Below are positions 16,501 to 25,323 of a stretch of 39,838 nt of DNA, in pieces. Every line of letters begins with the position of its first letter. The stretch's first letter is position 1. This DNA is from Archangium sp. (GTDB lineage Bacteria; Myxococcota; Myxococcia; Myxococcales; Myxococcaceae), in NCBI GenBank assembly GCA_030695565.1, contig JAUYRZ010000127.1:1-39838 (forward strand), written 5' to 3'. A program made the translations under genes and the position numbers. A model generated the notes under the pieces. The model searched no databases and was not told where the DNA came from. It saw only the letters and a list, made by a program, of their open reading frames with translations.

Positions 16501-17873
16501 CCGACTACTACGAGATCACCCGCACCAAGCTCGAGGACTACTGGAACTACTACCTCGACACCCACTTCCGCCGCGACAGCGTCTTCTTCTCGGGCAACAG
16601 CGCGGTGGGCCGCACCTTCAACACCTTCTACACGGTGGCCAACTCCTACAAGCACTGGGTCTACGAGGTGTACCAGAAGAGCTCGCGCAATCAGGAGCAG
16701 GTCGCGCGTTACAAGCTCGACCCCATCCTCCAGGACTACTGGACGATGGCCGTGCTCGACGGCGTCAACCAGCACCTCAACGTGATGTCGGTGCCTCCTG
16801 ACGGGTTGTTCATGTACCGCAACCTGCGTGGTGGCCCCCGTTGGGACCTCATCAGCCAGGGTGAAGACTTCGACTACTTGAACCCCACCGGCCGCGCCGC
16901 GCTCGAAGAGCTCTACACCAGGCGCTTCGCCGCTCAGGACTTCATGGTCATCCCGCGTGGTCTGGGCCGCCGCATGTACAGCCGCTACGACTTCAAGTCG
17001 GGCTTCGGCTTCTGGAACCGCATGCTCGAGGCCGGTCACTACAACGACCAGGTCGGTGCGATGTTCGCGGCCGTCATCCCCGAGATCGACATCCAGGGCG
17101 TGGACATCACGGCCGACCAGGATCGGTACGCCATCCCGTACTACCTGACGTTCCGCGACGAGTTCCAGAGCACCTTCAGCTCGCTGTGGGCCAACGACGA
17201 AGAGAAGATTCGCCCCGTCGCCTACAAGGCTGTCAACGAGGTCAACGCCGTTCAGGACAGGGCCGCCATCGAGTGGCGCACCTACGTTCGCGGCACCGAC
17301 TTCTTCACGAACTTCAACTACCCCCGCGAGCGCGCGAACTGCGCGGCAGGTCAGCAGCCCTACCGCGACGAGTGCTGGGTTCCCAATCAGCGCGCCGCGC
17401 CTGCGAACATCCAGCTCACCTGGACCAGCCGCATCTACGGCCTGTTCCTGGGCATGGCGCTGTTCCGCGTGAACTACGACCTCGACTACGCCAAGGCCAA
17501 CCAGGTCTTCAAGTTGGGCTCGGGCGAGGCCTTCCAGGTCGCGGCCGGCTACCACACCGTCGAAGTGCCTGACGTCACCACCGGTCATCGCTACGCGGCG
17601 ATCGAGAAAGACGGCGCGCCCCCCAACAGCACCGGCGCCATTCGCATGGTCGACATCGCCAACCAGTACCTCGTCATGGTTCGCGACCCGGCCACCTGCC
17701 CGCTGCCCGACTACGTCTTCTTCCAGGGCTTCCAGTGCTTGCCGGCAGACCAGGCCAACAACCCCGCGCTCCTCGAGGACCGCCGCAAGTACTGGACTGA
17801 GATCTTCCAGGACTCGATTCGCGACCTCGGCCTGCAGCGCAGCATGTACCAAATCTACGGGAAGGCGTTCTGA
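13578..17873 (+). CDS. Giant zinc-dependent metalloprotease lipoprotein, metzincin type (paralogue A)
   Basis: 1,431 residues. Signal peptide 1-22 ends in FAFS-Cys23, a lipobox-like site, so it is probably an exported lipoprotein. The zinc motif HEAGHTLNLRH (H722, E723, H726, H732) is followed by NF, and a Met-turn SIMDY lies ~64 residues later (M796): together the metzincin signature. Asn729 replaces the usual Gly of HExxHxxGxxH, a substitution tolerated in some metzincins. About 700 residues precede and 630 follow the catalytic core; both flanks align with the next gene. The ATG at 13578 has GGAG six bases ahead; an in-frame GTG at 13482 with a stronger GGAGG would add 32 residues. Substrate and role (nutrition, predation, envelope processing) are not shown by sequence. 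Confidence 0.88.
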   Translation: MNRRSTNWRSLSVAMLALFAFSCAQMNGDVVRIQPNVVRKSDLLDGQWFFRNTVTWTPFNTQFTFPGQTGNMEKLVWEIQEGNLVGYRSYAYTVGADSIVDPNSKIAGTTGKYCDAAGKCTGGQKYYGAPVVAFPIVSHFDIQRGYNAATGEVNNVISENTTDRFWNQREYIRVNWSTNVLNKASGLNWGTVQNPQSGVTNSNWIQPNEPGSDPYDWPTFEYKDPDGKDGPLEEKLTYFDVTGRYMAMPDSIYFEGYGNIPLCWFASGIYDCSASEIHIRTSIAKVDTTWSRDYEPLQFPNDLMSYFGYFRTDRLNYDRKFGYNDQAVIRLANRHRVWKEYYQKADGEVTDQPIAMAARTPEPIKYYFTPASRMGGVERYDEFWEPGRIIERDYDRAFRRAIGAAQQKDPSTVRQMFYVCNSPVKSGDPAECGNAGFSPKIGDLRYSFINTIAEPVANGLLGYGPSSADPETGQVISGMSNTYTWGVDLYGRDVTNWILLLNKEKSTQDYISGVDVADFVKNNPTYNIKGIQKSGLLQSELQGISTRNEETKGAWDRPTQRMASVVQSILRDKSTISSKGDQLKKAADELAKNPALEAAVLDNPDVQNDLLNLLPPFARGVAARDPNFLRQASRSVLTNIKTSQNWEKQRIEWLTKNSITTFDFYDRTLIGIATEKLNYRNARVAALVNGGAGLLEVDAKRIADDEIAKQVRQQVWLATSLHEAGHTLNLRHNFQGSYDAINYFDEYWDIRKDTITVQQNNQAKLPRTPADMKKAAEGTEAQLITGMHNHEYSSIMDYSGKIFTDFNGLGKYDEAAIIFAYSGDTQPGYVEVFDNARKTSKVIPTSDGLTMTISGAGADLPMVNVTHTNPNIRNYTERFHYSTVPLHFGEGSDVVSIMNDGLLKLRQRRLAKWSDVMADETRVRDALRADPTLINDPDRAAGVIGNVQLRVPYMFCSDESADGPVLSCNRFDRGPDYYEITRTKLEDYWNYYLDTHFRRDSVFFSGNSAVGRTFNTFYTVANSYKHWVYEVYQKSSRNQEQVARYKLDPILQDYWTMAVLDGVNQHLNVMSVPPDGLFMYRNLRGGPRWDLISQGEDFDYLNPTGRAALEELYTRRFAAQDFMVIPRGLGRRMYSRYDFKSGFGFWNRMLEAGHYNDQVGAMFAAVIPEIDIQGVDITADQDRYAIPYYLTFRDEFQSTFSSLWANDEEKIRPVAYKAVNEVNAVQDRAAIEWRTYVRGTDFFTNFNYPRERANCAAGQQPYRDECWVPNQRAAPANIQLTWTSRIYGLFLGMALFRVNYDLDYAKANQVFKLGSGEAFQVAAGYHTVEVPDVTTGHRYAAIEKDGAPPNSTGAIRMVDIANQYLVMVRDPATCPLPDYVFFQGFQCLPADQANNPALLEDRRKYWTEIFQDSIRDLGLQRSMYQIYGKAF

Positions 17874-17905
17874 ACATGGAACTCCGCACTCTTGAGGGAA
17901 AGAAC

Positions 17906-20900
17906 ATGAACAGCCTCTTCCGCGCAGTCCTCCTCGTCACCACCGCGCTCGTCGCGGTGGGTTGTGGTCAGCCCGAGCTGATCGATCGCACCGGCCCGAA
18001 CTACATCAAGAAGTCCGACCTCCTCGAGGGCGCCTGGTACATTCAGGAGTCCATCATCGACGCCCCGAAGACGCCCAACGGAACGGCGACCATCGGCTAC
18101 GGCGGGAAGATGGAGAAGATCCGCTGGGAGGTGCAGGAGGATCTGCTCGTTGCCTACCGCTCCTACGAGATCGTGGCCGGCGCCGACCCGCGCGTCGACC
18201 GCGAGAACTCGAAGCTCGGCAAGGTCGTCTTCAAGGACGGCCGCCCGTACAAGGGCAACCCGGTCTTCGCGTACAGGATCCAGAGCCACTTCGATCGCCA
18301 GCGTCAGTACAACGCGGCGACCGGTGAGCAGCGCAACGTGCTCGTCGAGGACACTTCGGATCGTCCCTGGTACGAGCGGCAGTACATGCGGGTCAATTGG
18401 GCGCGCAACGAGATCACCAACTTCGATTCTGACTGCACAGCGGCCAATCCAGGCAGGTTCGGGTGTATCAACTCTGACCACCCCGGCCTCTACATTCGCT
18501 ACCTGACTAATCAAGACGAGCAGCCGCAAGACCAGGCGCTCGCGTTCACCAAGGGCGCCGACGGCAAGCTGAACTACTTCGATTGGACGACTCAGGCGAT
18601 CATTGACCCGCCGAGCATCCACTACGAGGGCTACGGCGAACTGCCGTTCTGCTTCTTCAACCCCACCTTCGACTGTGAGAGTGTTGACGTGCGCATTCGC
18701 ACCTCGGTGCTGAAGGTCGACGAAGCGGTCAGCAACGACTACGAGCCGCTCGTTTACAGCGACAAGCTGATGGTGAAGTTCGGCTACTTCCGCCAGGAGT
18801 CGTACAGCTACTCGAAGGACTACTACTACACGTACTCCGGCCAGCAGTTCTTCGCGATGCGCCACAACATCTGGCAGCGCGCGCATGACGCCCAGGGCAA
18901 CACCATCCCCGTGGTCGAGCGCAGCCTGCGCCCGATCGTCTATTACATGACGCAGAACACCCCCACGTACCTCGAAGGCGTGGCCGCTCAGCACCTCGCC
19001 ACCGGCCAGGGCATGGACCCCAGCCAGACCATCGAAGCCTCGTGGGATCGCGCCTATCGCCGCGCGGTCGCCGTGCCTCGTGGTCTCGAGGTCAGCGACG
19101 TGCCCCAGATGTTCTATGTGTGTGAGTCGCCCGTTCGTGAAGGCTCGCCCGCTGCCTGCGGCAAGCCCGGCACCTACGCGCGCATCGGTGACCTGCGCTA
19201 CCACATGATCCCCTACGTCGATCAGAACGCCGGCGGTCTGCTCGGCCTCGGCCCGTCCTCGATGGACCCCGAGACCGGAATGATCGTCAAGGCAGCGGCC
19301 AACGTGTACGGCCCGGGCCTCGACACCTGGTCTGGCAGCTCGCAGCAGGTCATCGACGTCGTCAGCGGTGAGCTCACCTTGAGCGAGCTCATCACCGGCA
19401 AGGACATCAAGGACTACGTCGCGGCGAACCTGAACCCCACCGACCCCCGCCGCCCGGCGAACGGGCCGTGGAACTCGCAGCAGCCCCTCGTCTCCGAGGC
19501 CACCCGGCCCACCGGTTCGTTCGGCAACCTCGATGGCAAGCTGAAGACCCTCTCGAACCAGTGGCGTCAGAACGGCAGCCTGCCGCTCGCCAAGGAGAAC
19601 CGCCGCGCGGTGGTCGACCAGCTGATCAAGGGCAACCCCTCACTCGAGGAAGAGCTCGTCAACCTGCCTGAGGTGCGCGTCGCCATTCAGTCGCTCACCA
19701 CCAACAAGGGCTTCCAGGCCAAGGTGCAGACCGACTCGGCGTTCTACCGCACGGTCGCGCGCAACCTGCTGCTGGGCAACGACCCCATCGAGGCGGCGAT
19801 CACCAGGTCGCGCAACACCCCTGACCCGAAGATCGGCTGCTTCTTCGAGTTCTCCTACAGCGACGAAGACTACTTCGGCCTCGCCCAGCGCAAGGTCGCG
19901 CTGCAGACCAGCCTCGTCACCAAGTTCAAGCAGCAGGGTCAGTCTGACGAGCTGGCGCTCACCAACGCGAAGGCCGAGGTCTACAACAGCCTGCGCCGCG
20001 AGGCCTACCGCTCGGTCACCGAGCACGAGATCGGCCACACGGTCGGCCTCATGCACAACTTCGTCGCCTCGGCTGACGCGCTCAACTACCACGACGGCTA
20101 CTGGGATCTCCGCAAGGAGACCATCGGTGTCAACGTCGGTGGCCGCCGCGTGTTGCCCGTGACGCCGCAGAACCTGTCGGATGCCGCCAAGCCCAACCAG
20201 CGCCAGCTCGACGCCTCGATGTACGAGTACACCTACTCGTCGATCATGGACTACGGCGCGCGCGTCAACGCGCAGAACCGCGGCACCGGCAAGTACGACG
20301 AAGCGGCGATTCTCTTCGCCTACTCCGGTGGTTTCGAGCCGGGCTGGGTCGAGGTCTTCAACGAGCTGCGCCCCAACTACGAGAGCCCCAACATCACGGT
20401 GCCGCTCGACAACCAGGCGAAGGTCTTCACCGTGCGCGGCGCGCAGGTCGAGATTCCGCTGGCGCACGTCGAGCACTACACCCCGGCCTCGTCGTTCTAC
20501 ACCGACAAGTACCACTACACGACGCTGCCCTTCCATTTCGCGGACCAGCAGCCGTCGTTCGAAGGCATGCTCGACCAGGGCATCTCGCGCATGAAGAACC
20601 GCTCGTTCCGCAAGTGGAGCGAGATGTCGGTTCACTACAAGCGCATCGAAGAGGAGCTCAAGAGGTTCAACCTCTCGCAGTCGGGTCTGTCTGAGAACGA
20701 CTACGCCCGCGCTCGCGACATCATCAACGCGGCCGGTGGTGCGAACGTGCCGGTCGAGGTGCCCTACATGTTCTGCTCCGACTACGAAGTCGGCGCGAAC
20801 CTGCTGTGCAACCGCAACGACCAGGGCGCCGACGTCTTCGAGATGACCTCGAAGTGGATGGAGCGCTTCAACCAGTCGTACGTGTTCTCGAACTTCCGCC

Positions 20901-22114
20901 GCGACCGCCTCATCTACTCGCCGGCGGCGGTTGCGTCGGGCAAGTTCGGCCGCTTCCTCGGGAACATCCCCAACGTCTACCAGCAGTGGCTCTTCAACAT
21001 CTTCTACCTGGCCAAGTACTACCAGCTGACCCCCGAGGAGATGGACAAGTTCTACGGCCTCGGCGACCCCATCTGGCAGAACTACTGGACGATGGCGGTG
21101 ATCGACTCGACGAACCTGCTGATGCAGCAGATCTCGATCCCGAGCGCCGGCTACCACGGCAAAAAGACCGACGGCAGCTGGGAGTACGTGCCCACGGGTG
21201 ACCCGCAGAACGTTCGTCTCCCGGCCGCGAGCGAAGCGGCGCTGAAGACGTCGCTCCAGAACCCCCTGAACGGTGGCTACTCAGACATCGCCTACGTGCC
21301 CCGCGGCCCCGGCCGCAGCATGTTCACCGTCTACGACACGTTCGGCTACGACGGCTTCTCGCGCGTCAACGAGGCCGGCCACTTCTGGGACGTGTACGCG
21401 GCGATGCTCGCGCTCACCACCAGCGAGACGAACTTCCTCGGCGTCGACCGCGGCTCCGATGCGCTGCGGTACTCGCTGCCGTACTACACGACGTTCAACC
21501 TCGAGCTGGCTCCGCTCTTCAACAACTACTGGACCCAGAACGTCTCGTACTACTCGCCCCAGATGGCCAAGCAGGCTGACGGCACGGCGCTCATTCAGCT
21601 GCCCACCTACATCCGCGCTCAGGACTTCATCCCCGGCTTCGTCTACCCCGCGGCCCCGGTCGTTCCGGTCGACGGTTCGGGTCAGCCGATGGTGATGTCG
21701 AAGGTGGCCCCCGTCTCGACCTGGAGCTCGCGGTTCTACGCTCAGGTCTGGTCGATGGCGTTCTTCACGGCCAACTTCAACCTCGAGTTCGCGAACTTCA
21801 ACCAGGTCTTCCGGTTGGGCTCGGGCGACAACCTCACCCCGGCGGCCGGCTTCTCGGTCGTCACCTACGAGGATCCGTTCGGCGGCGGCTACGTGTACGC
21901 GGCGATGAAGAAGACGGGCCAGCTGGTGCCCACCGCCGGTGTCGAGATGGTCGAGCGTGCGGCGCTCGCGAAGACCAAGTGGGAGGCCGCCCTGGCCGCC
22001 AACGCGCCGGTCGACGGCAAGACGGCAGCCCAGTGGGAGACCGACCTGCGTGGCTCGACCCGCACGCTGGAGATGATGCGCGGTCTGTACGACATCTTCG
22101 GCAGCGCCTGGTAG
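17906..22114 (+). CDS. Giant zinc-dependent metalloprotease lipoprotein, metzincin type (paralogue B)
   Basis: 1,402 residues. Signal peptide 1-19 ends VAVG-Cys20, a good lipobox. Zinc motif HEIGHTVGLMH (H707, E708, H711, H717), with the canonical Gly, and Met-turn Met781 in SIMDY. It is paralogous to the preceding gene over its length. Shared blocks include KKSDLL/RKSDLL, SHFD-QR-YNAATGE, YEGYG, YDEAAI-FAYSG, PYMFCSD and NYWTMAV. The frame is open to 17876, but the ATG at 17906 is followed directly by the signal peptide and has GAGGG upstream. The gap to paralogue A is 32 bases, and a terminator follows the stop, so the two form an operon. Likely anchored at the cell surface or periplasm. 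Function beyond proteolysis unknown. Confidence 0.9.
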   Translation: MNSLFRAVLLVTTALVAVGCGQPELIDRTGPNYIKKSDLLEGAWYIQESIIDAPKTPNGTATIGYGGKMEKIRWEVQEDLLVAYRSYEIVAGADPRVDRENSKLGKVVFKDGRPYKGNPVFAYRIQSHFDRQRQYNAATGEQRNVLVEDTSDRPWYERQYMRVNWARNEITNFDSDCTAANPGRFGCINSDHPGLYIRYLTNQDEQPQDQALAFTKGADGKLNYFDWTTQAIIDPPSIHYEGYGELPFCFFNPTFDCESVDVRIRTSVLKVDEAVSNDYEPLVYSDKLMVKFGYFRQESYSYSKDYYYTYSGQQFFAMRHNIWQRAHDAQGNTIPVVERSLRPIVYYMTQNTPTYLEGVAAQHLATGQGMDPSQTIEASWDRAYRRAVAVPRGLEVSDVPQMFYVCESPVREGSPAACGKPGTYARIGDLRYHMIPYVDQNAGGLLGLGPSSMDPETGMIVKAAANVYGPGLDTWSGSSQQVIDVVSGELTLSELITGKDIKDYVAANLNPTDPRRPANGPWNSQQPLVSEATRPTGSFGNLDGKLKTLSNQWRQNGSLPLAKENRRAVVDQLIKGNPSLEEELVNLPEVRVAIQSLTTNKGFQAKVQTDSAFYRTVARNLLLGNDPIEAAITRSRNTPDPKIGCFFEFSYSDEDYFGLAQRKVALQTSLVTKFKQQGQSDELALTNAKAEVYNSLRREAYRSVTEHEIGHTVGLMHNFVASADALNYHDGYWDLRKETIGVNVGGRRVLPVTPQNLSDAAKPNQRQLDASMYEYTYSSIMDYGARVNAQNRGTGKYDEAAILFAYSGGFEPGWVEVFNELRPNYESPNITVPLDNQAKVFTVRGAQVEIPLAHVEHYTPASSFYTDKYHYTTLPFHFADQQPSFEGMLDQGISRMKNRSFRKWSEMSVHYKRIEEELKRFNLSQSGLSENDYARARDIINAAGGANVPVEVPYMFCSDYEVGANLLCNRNDQGADVFEMTSKWMERFNQSYVFSNFRRDRLIYSPAAVASGKFGRFLGNIPNVYQQWLFNIFYLAKYYQLTPEEMDKFYGLGDPIWQNYWTMAVIDSTNLLMQQISIPSAGYHGKKTDGSWEYVPTGDPQNVRLPAASEAALKTSLQNPLNGGYSDIAYVPRGPGRSMFTVYDTFGYDGFSRVNEAGHFWDVYAAMLALTTSETNFLGVDRGSDALRYSLPYYTTFNLELAPLFNNYWTQNVSYYSPQMAKQADGTALIQLPTYIRAQDFIPGFVYPAAPVVPVDGSGQPMVMSKVAPVSTWSSRFYAQVWSMAFFTANFNLEFANFNQVFRLGSGDNLTPAAGFSVVTYEDPFGGGYVYAAMKKTGQLVPTAGVEMVERAALAKTKWEAALAANAPVDGKTAAQWETDLRGSTRTLEMMRGLYDIFGSAW

Positions 22115-22138
22115 TTCTCAGGCGAGGTTGAAACACCC

Positions 22139-22178
22139 GGCGCTCGACCCTGCAGTGGGGTCGGGCGCTGGTTGTTTT
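22139..22178 (+). terminator. Intrinsic terminator of the metalloprotease operon
   Basis: 11-bp stem GCGCTCGACCC/GGGTCGGGCGC (one G-T wobble), 7-base loop, then TGGTTGTTTT. It starts 24 bases after the stop of paralogue B. Confidence 0.88.
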
Positions 22179-22211
22179 CAGGGTGCTTCGCTTTCGCTAC
22201 AACGGGACCTC

Positions 22212-23066
22212 GTGCAGCTCGCGCCGCGTCAGTTGGATCTCTTCGGGAGGCTCTCGCGCCCGGCCAGCGTGCCCGCGCGCGCGCCGGTCGAGCCCTCGAA
22301 GCCGGTGCAGCCCGACCCGCCGCCCCTGCTCAAGGCCGTGCCGGTCGCGTTGCTCGAGGTGGCCGAACGCCTGCCCACCCGGCAGGAGACGTTGGCCCGG
22401 GCTCGCGCGCTGGCCGCGCGCATCGCCGAGGTGCTCGGCCCTGAGCTCAAGGTGCTGCTGACGGTGCACGACAACCGCTCGACGATGATCAGCTTCCGGC
22501 GCCAGCCGCCGCTGCTGAAGATCCGCGCGCACCACATGTTCCTCGATGCGCCGGTCGAGGTGGTGCAGTCGATCGCCGACTACGCCGGGCGCGGCAAGAC
22601 CAGCGCGGGCGTCGAGCTCGACGACTACATCGCCGCCCAGCAGAAGCGCATTCGGGCGATTCCCACCAAGCTCTCCCTGCTCGAGTCACGCGGGGCGTGT
22701 TTCGATCTGCAGGATCTCTTCGTGAGCATGAACGCCGCGCACTTCGACAACGCGGTGGTGGCCCGCATCGGGTGGGGGCGCAACACCAGCAAGCGGCGGC
22801 GAAAGTCGATCCGCCTGGGGGTGTACGATCACAAGGCGCGCGAGATTCGCATTCACCCCGCGCTCGACCGGCCCGACGTGCCGCGCTTCTTCGTGGAGTT
22901 CATCGTCTTCCACGAGATGCTCCACCAGCTCTTCCCCAGTGATCGCGACACCGGCCGGCACGTGCATCACCCGCGGGCCTTTCGTGATCGCGAACGCGCC
23001 TTCCCCAAGTACGCCGCGGCGATGGCCTGGGAGCGGCAACACCTGCAGGAGCTGCTGCGCCGCTAG
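22212..23066 (+). CDS. SprT-like zinc metalloprotein
   Basis: 284 residues from the chosen GTG at 22212 (VQLAPRQLDLFG). The frame is open to a TTG at 22128, but that part runs through the terminator hairpin, so the later start is preferred. The C-terminal region resembles SprT-like proteins: DLFVSMNAAHFDN, a basic RRRKSIRLGVYDHKAREIRI, then the metal motif HEMLH (H234, E235, H238) and a further His cluster HVHHPRAF. SprT/SPRTN-like proteins are minigluzincin peptidases, some acting on DNA-bound proteins; bacterial roles are poorly known. The N-terminal ~100 residues are Pro/Arg-rich. It ends convergent with the ASCH gene, separated only by a REP-like element. Confidence 0.75.
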   Translation: MQLAPRQLDLFGRLSRPASVPARAPVEPSKPVQPDPPPLLKAVPVALLEVAERLPTRQETLARARALAARIAEVLGPELKVLLTVHDNRSTMISFRRQPPLLKIRAHHMFLDAPVEVVQSIADYAGRGKTSAGVELDDYIAAQQKRIRAIPTKLSLLESRGACFDLQDLFVSMNAAHFDNAVVARIGWGRNTSKRRRKSIRLGVYDHKAREIRIHPALDRPDVPRFFVEFIVFHEMLHQLFPSDRDTGRHVHHPRAFRDRERAFPKYAAAMAWERQHLQELLRR

Positions 23067-23074
23067 CCGACCAA

Positions 23075-23100
23075 CCCCCTCTCCCCCGAGGGGGAGAGGG
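23075..23100. repeat. REP-like C/T-rich palindromic element, copy 3
   Basis: Perfect CCCTCTCCCCC-GA-GGGGGAGAGGG hairpin filling most of the 34 bases between two convergent stops, directly abutting the leftward stop codon. It could double as a terminator. Confidence 0.9.
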
Positions 23101-23709
23101 CTACCTCTTCTTCTTCTTCGCCGTCAGCGCGAGGTACCGCTGCCCACGGGGCGAAACCTCGTACCCGACCTCGAACGACTGCGTGAGACCCAGCTTCTTG
23201 AGCTTGCGCACGTCGATCTTGAAAGGCTCGGTCTCGCGCGCCAGCTTCTTGGCCAACTGCGAGGCCGCGACACGCGGGTGTTTGCCGATCAGCTCCATCA
23301 CCTTGCGCACCCACGTGCCGTCGCGCTCGAGGCGTTCCACCCGCTTGCCCAGGTCAGCCAACGCTTCATCCGTCAGCTCGCTGTCCAAAGCGATGGCTAC
23401 CCGATCGCCGTCGCCGCCATGCACGAAGCCCACCCGAAACACCGGCGTGGCGGGTGTCAGCGCCTTCTTCGCCACCGGCGCCATGTACGCGAGCAGCTCG
23501 TCGCGCGACGCGAAACCGCCTTCCTGCGCCTCGAGCTCCGTGATGTCAGCCAGTTTCACCGAGTCGACGCTGTGCACCTCGACCACGCCGATCGGGTGAA
23601 CGCGGTACCGACCTCCCACTTTGACGTGGGGCTTCTCCCAGAGGCGAAAGGTGAGACGCACTGCGCCATCGACGATGCCGACATGAAAGCGCTTCTGGAA
23701 GAGCAACAC
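23101..23709 (-). CDS. ASCH-domain protein
   Basis: 202 residues from GTG at 23709. The frame is open further upstream, but the family-like sequence begins with LLFQKRFHVGIVDGAVRLTF, which matches the start of ASCH domains. The motif continues as RLWEKPHVKVGGRYRV, then VVEVHSVDSVKLADIT (domain about 1-80). ASCH domains are RNA-binding beta-barrels; some members are nucleases or coactivators. The C-terminal part (about 120-202) looks like a winged-helix-type helical segment with a basic KKKKR tail, so nucleic-acid binding is plausible. The gene starts only 22 bases from the divergent pyk start. The function is not further defined. Confidence 0.7.
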   Translation of the reverse strand: MLLFQKRFHVGIVDGAVRLTFRLWEKPHVKVGGRYRVHPIGVVEVHSVDSVKLADITELEAQEGGFASRDELLAYMAPVAKKALTPATPVFRVGFVHGGDGDRVAIALDSELTDEALADLGKRVERLERDGTWVRKVMELIGKHPRVAASQLAKKLARETEPFKIDVRKLKKLGLTQSFEVGYEVSPRGQRYLALTAKKKKR

Positions 23710-23731
23710 CCTCGTCCGTATAACCCCACGA

Positions 23732-25162
<1,431 letters not shown>

Positions 25163-25170
25163 TTCCTGTC

Positions 25171-25320
25171 TCCCTCTCCCTGCGCGAGCGGGGAGAGGGT
25201 CGGGGTGAGGGGCCGCGCTGAGCACGCGACAACGGTACGCCTCCCCCATGCGTGGTCTTGGTCGTGCTGGTGCTTGTGGCCCCTCACCCCAACCCTCTCC
25301 CCGCTTCGCAAGGCGAGGGG
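25171..25320. repeat. Inverted pair of REP-like elements (REPIN-like doublet), copies 4 and 5
   Basis: Copy 4 (25171-25213) and copy 5 (25279-25320) are near-identical in opposite orientation: CCCTCTCCC... with GCGGGGAGAGGGT(C/T)GGGGTGAGGGGC read in each. They flank a 65-base non-coding spacer. The whole stretch lies between the convergent stops of pyk and the HD-GYP gene and could fold into one long hairpin. Confidence 0.85.
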
Positions 25321-25323
25321 GCC

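Noticed and set aside
16251-17852. Leftward open frame of over 500 codons inside metalloprotease A
   Set aside because: Val/Ala/Arg/Asp-rich shadow of the paralogous protease gene; the conserved blocks are all in the rightward frame.
23075-23100. Plain intrinsic terminator instead of a repeat
   Set aside because: The same sequence recurs at six other places and lacks a T-run, so it is better called a repeat that may also terminate transcription.
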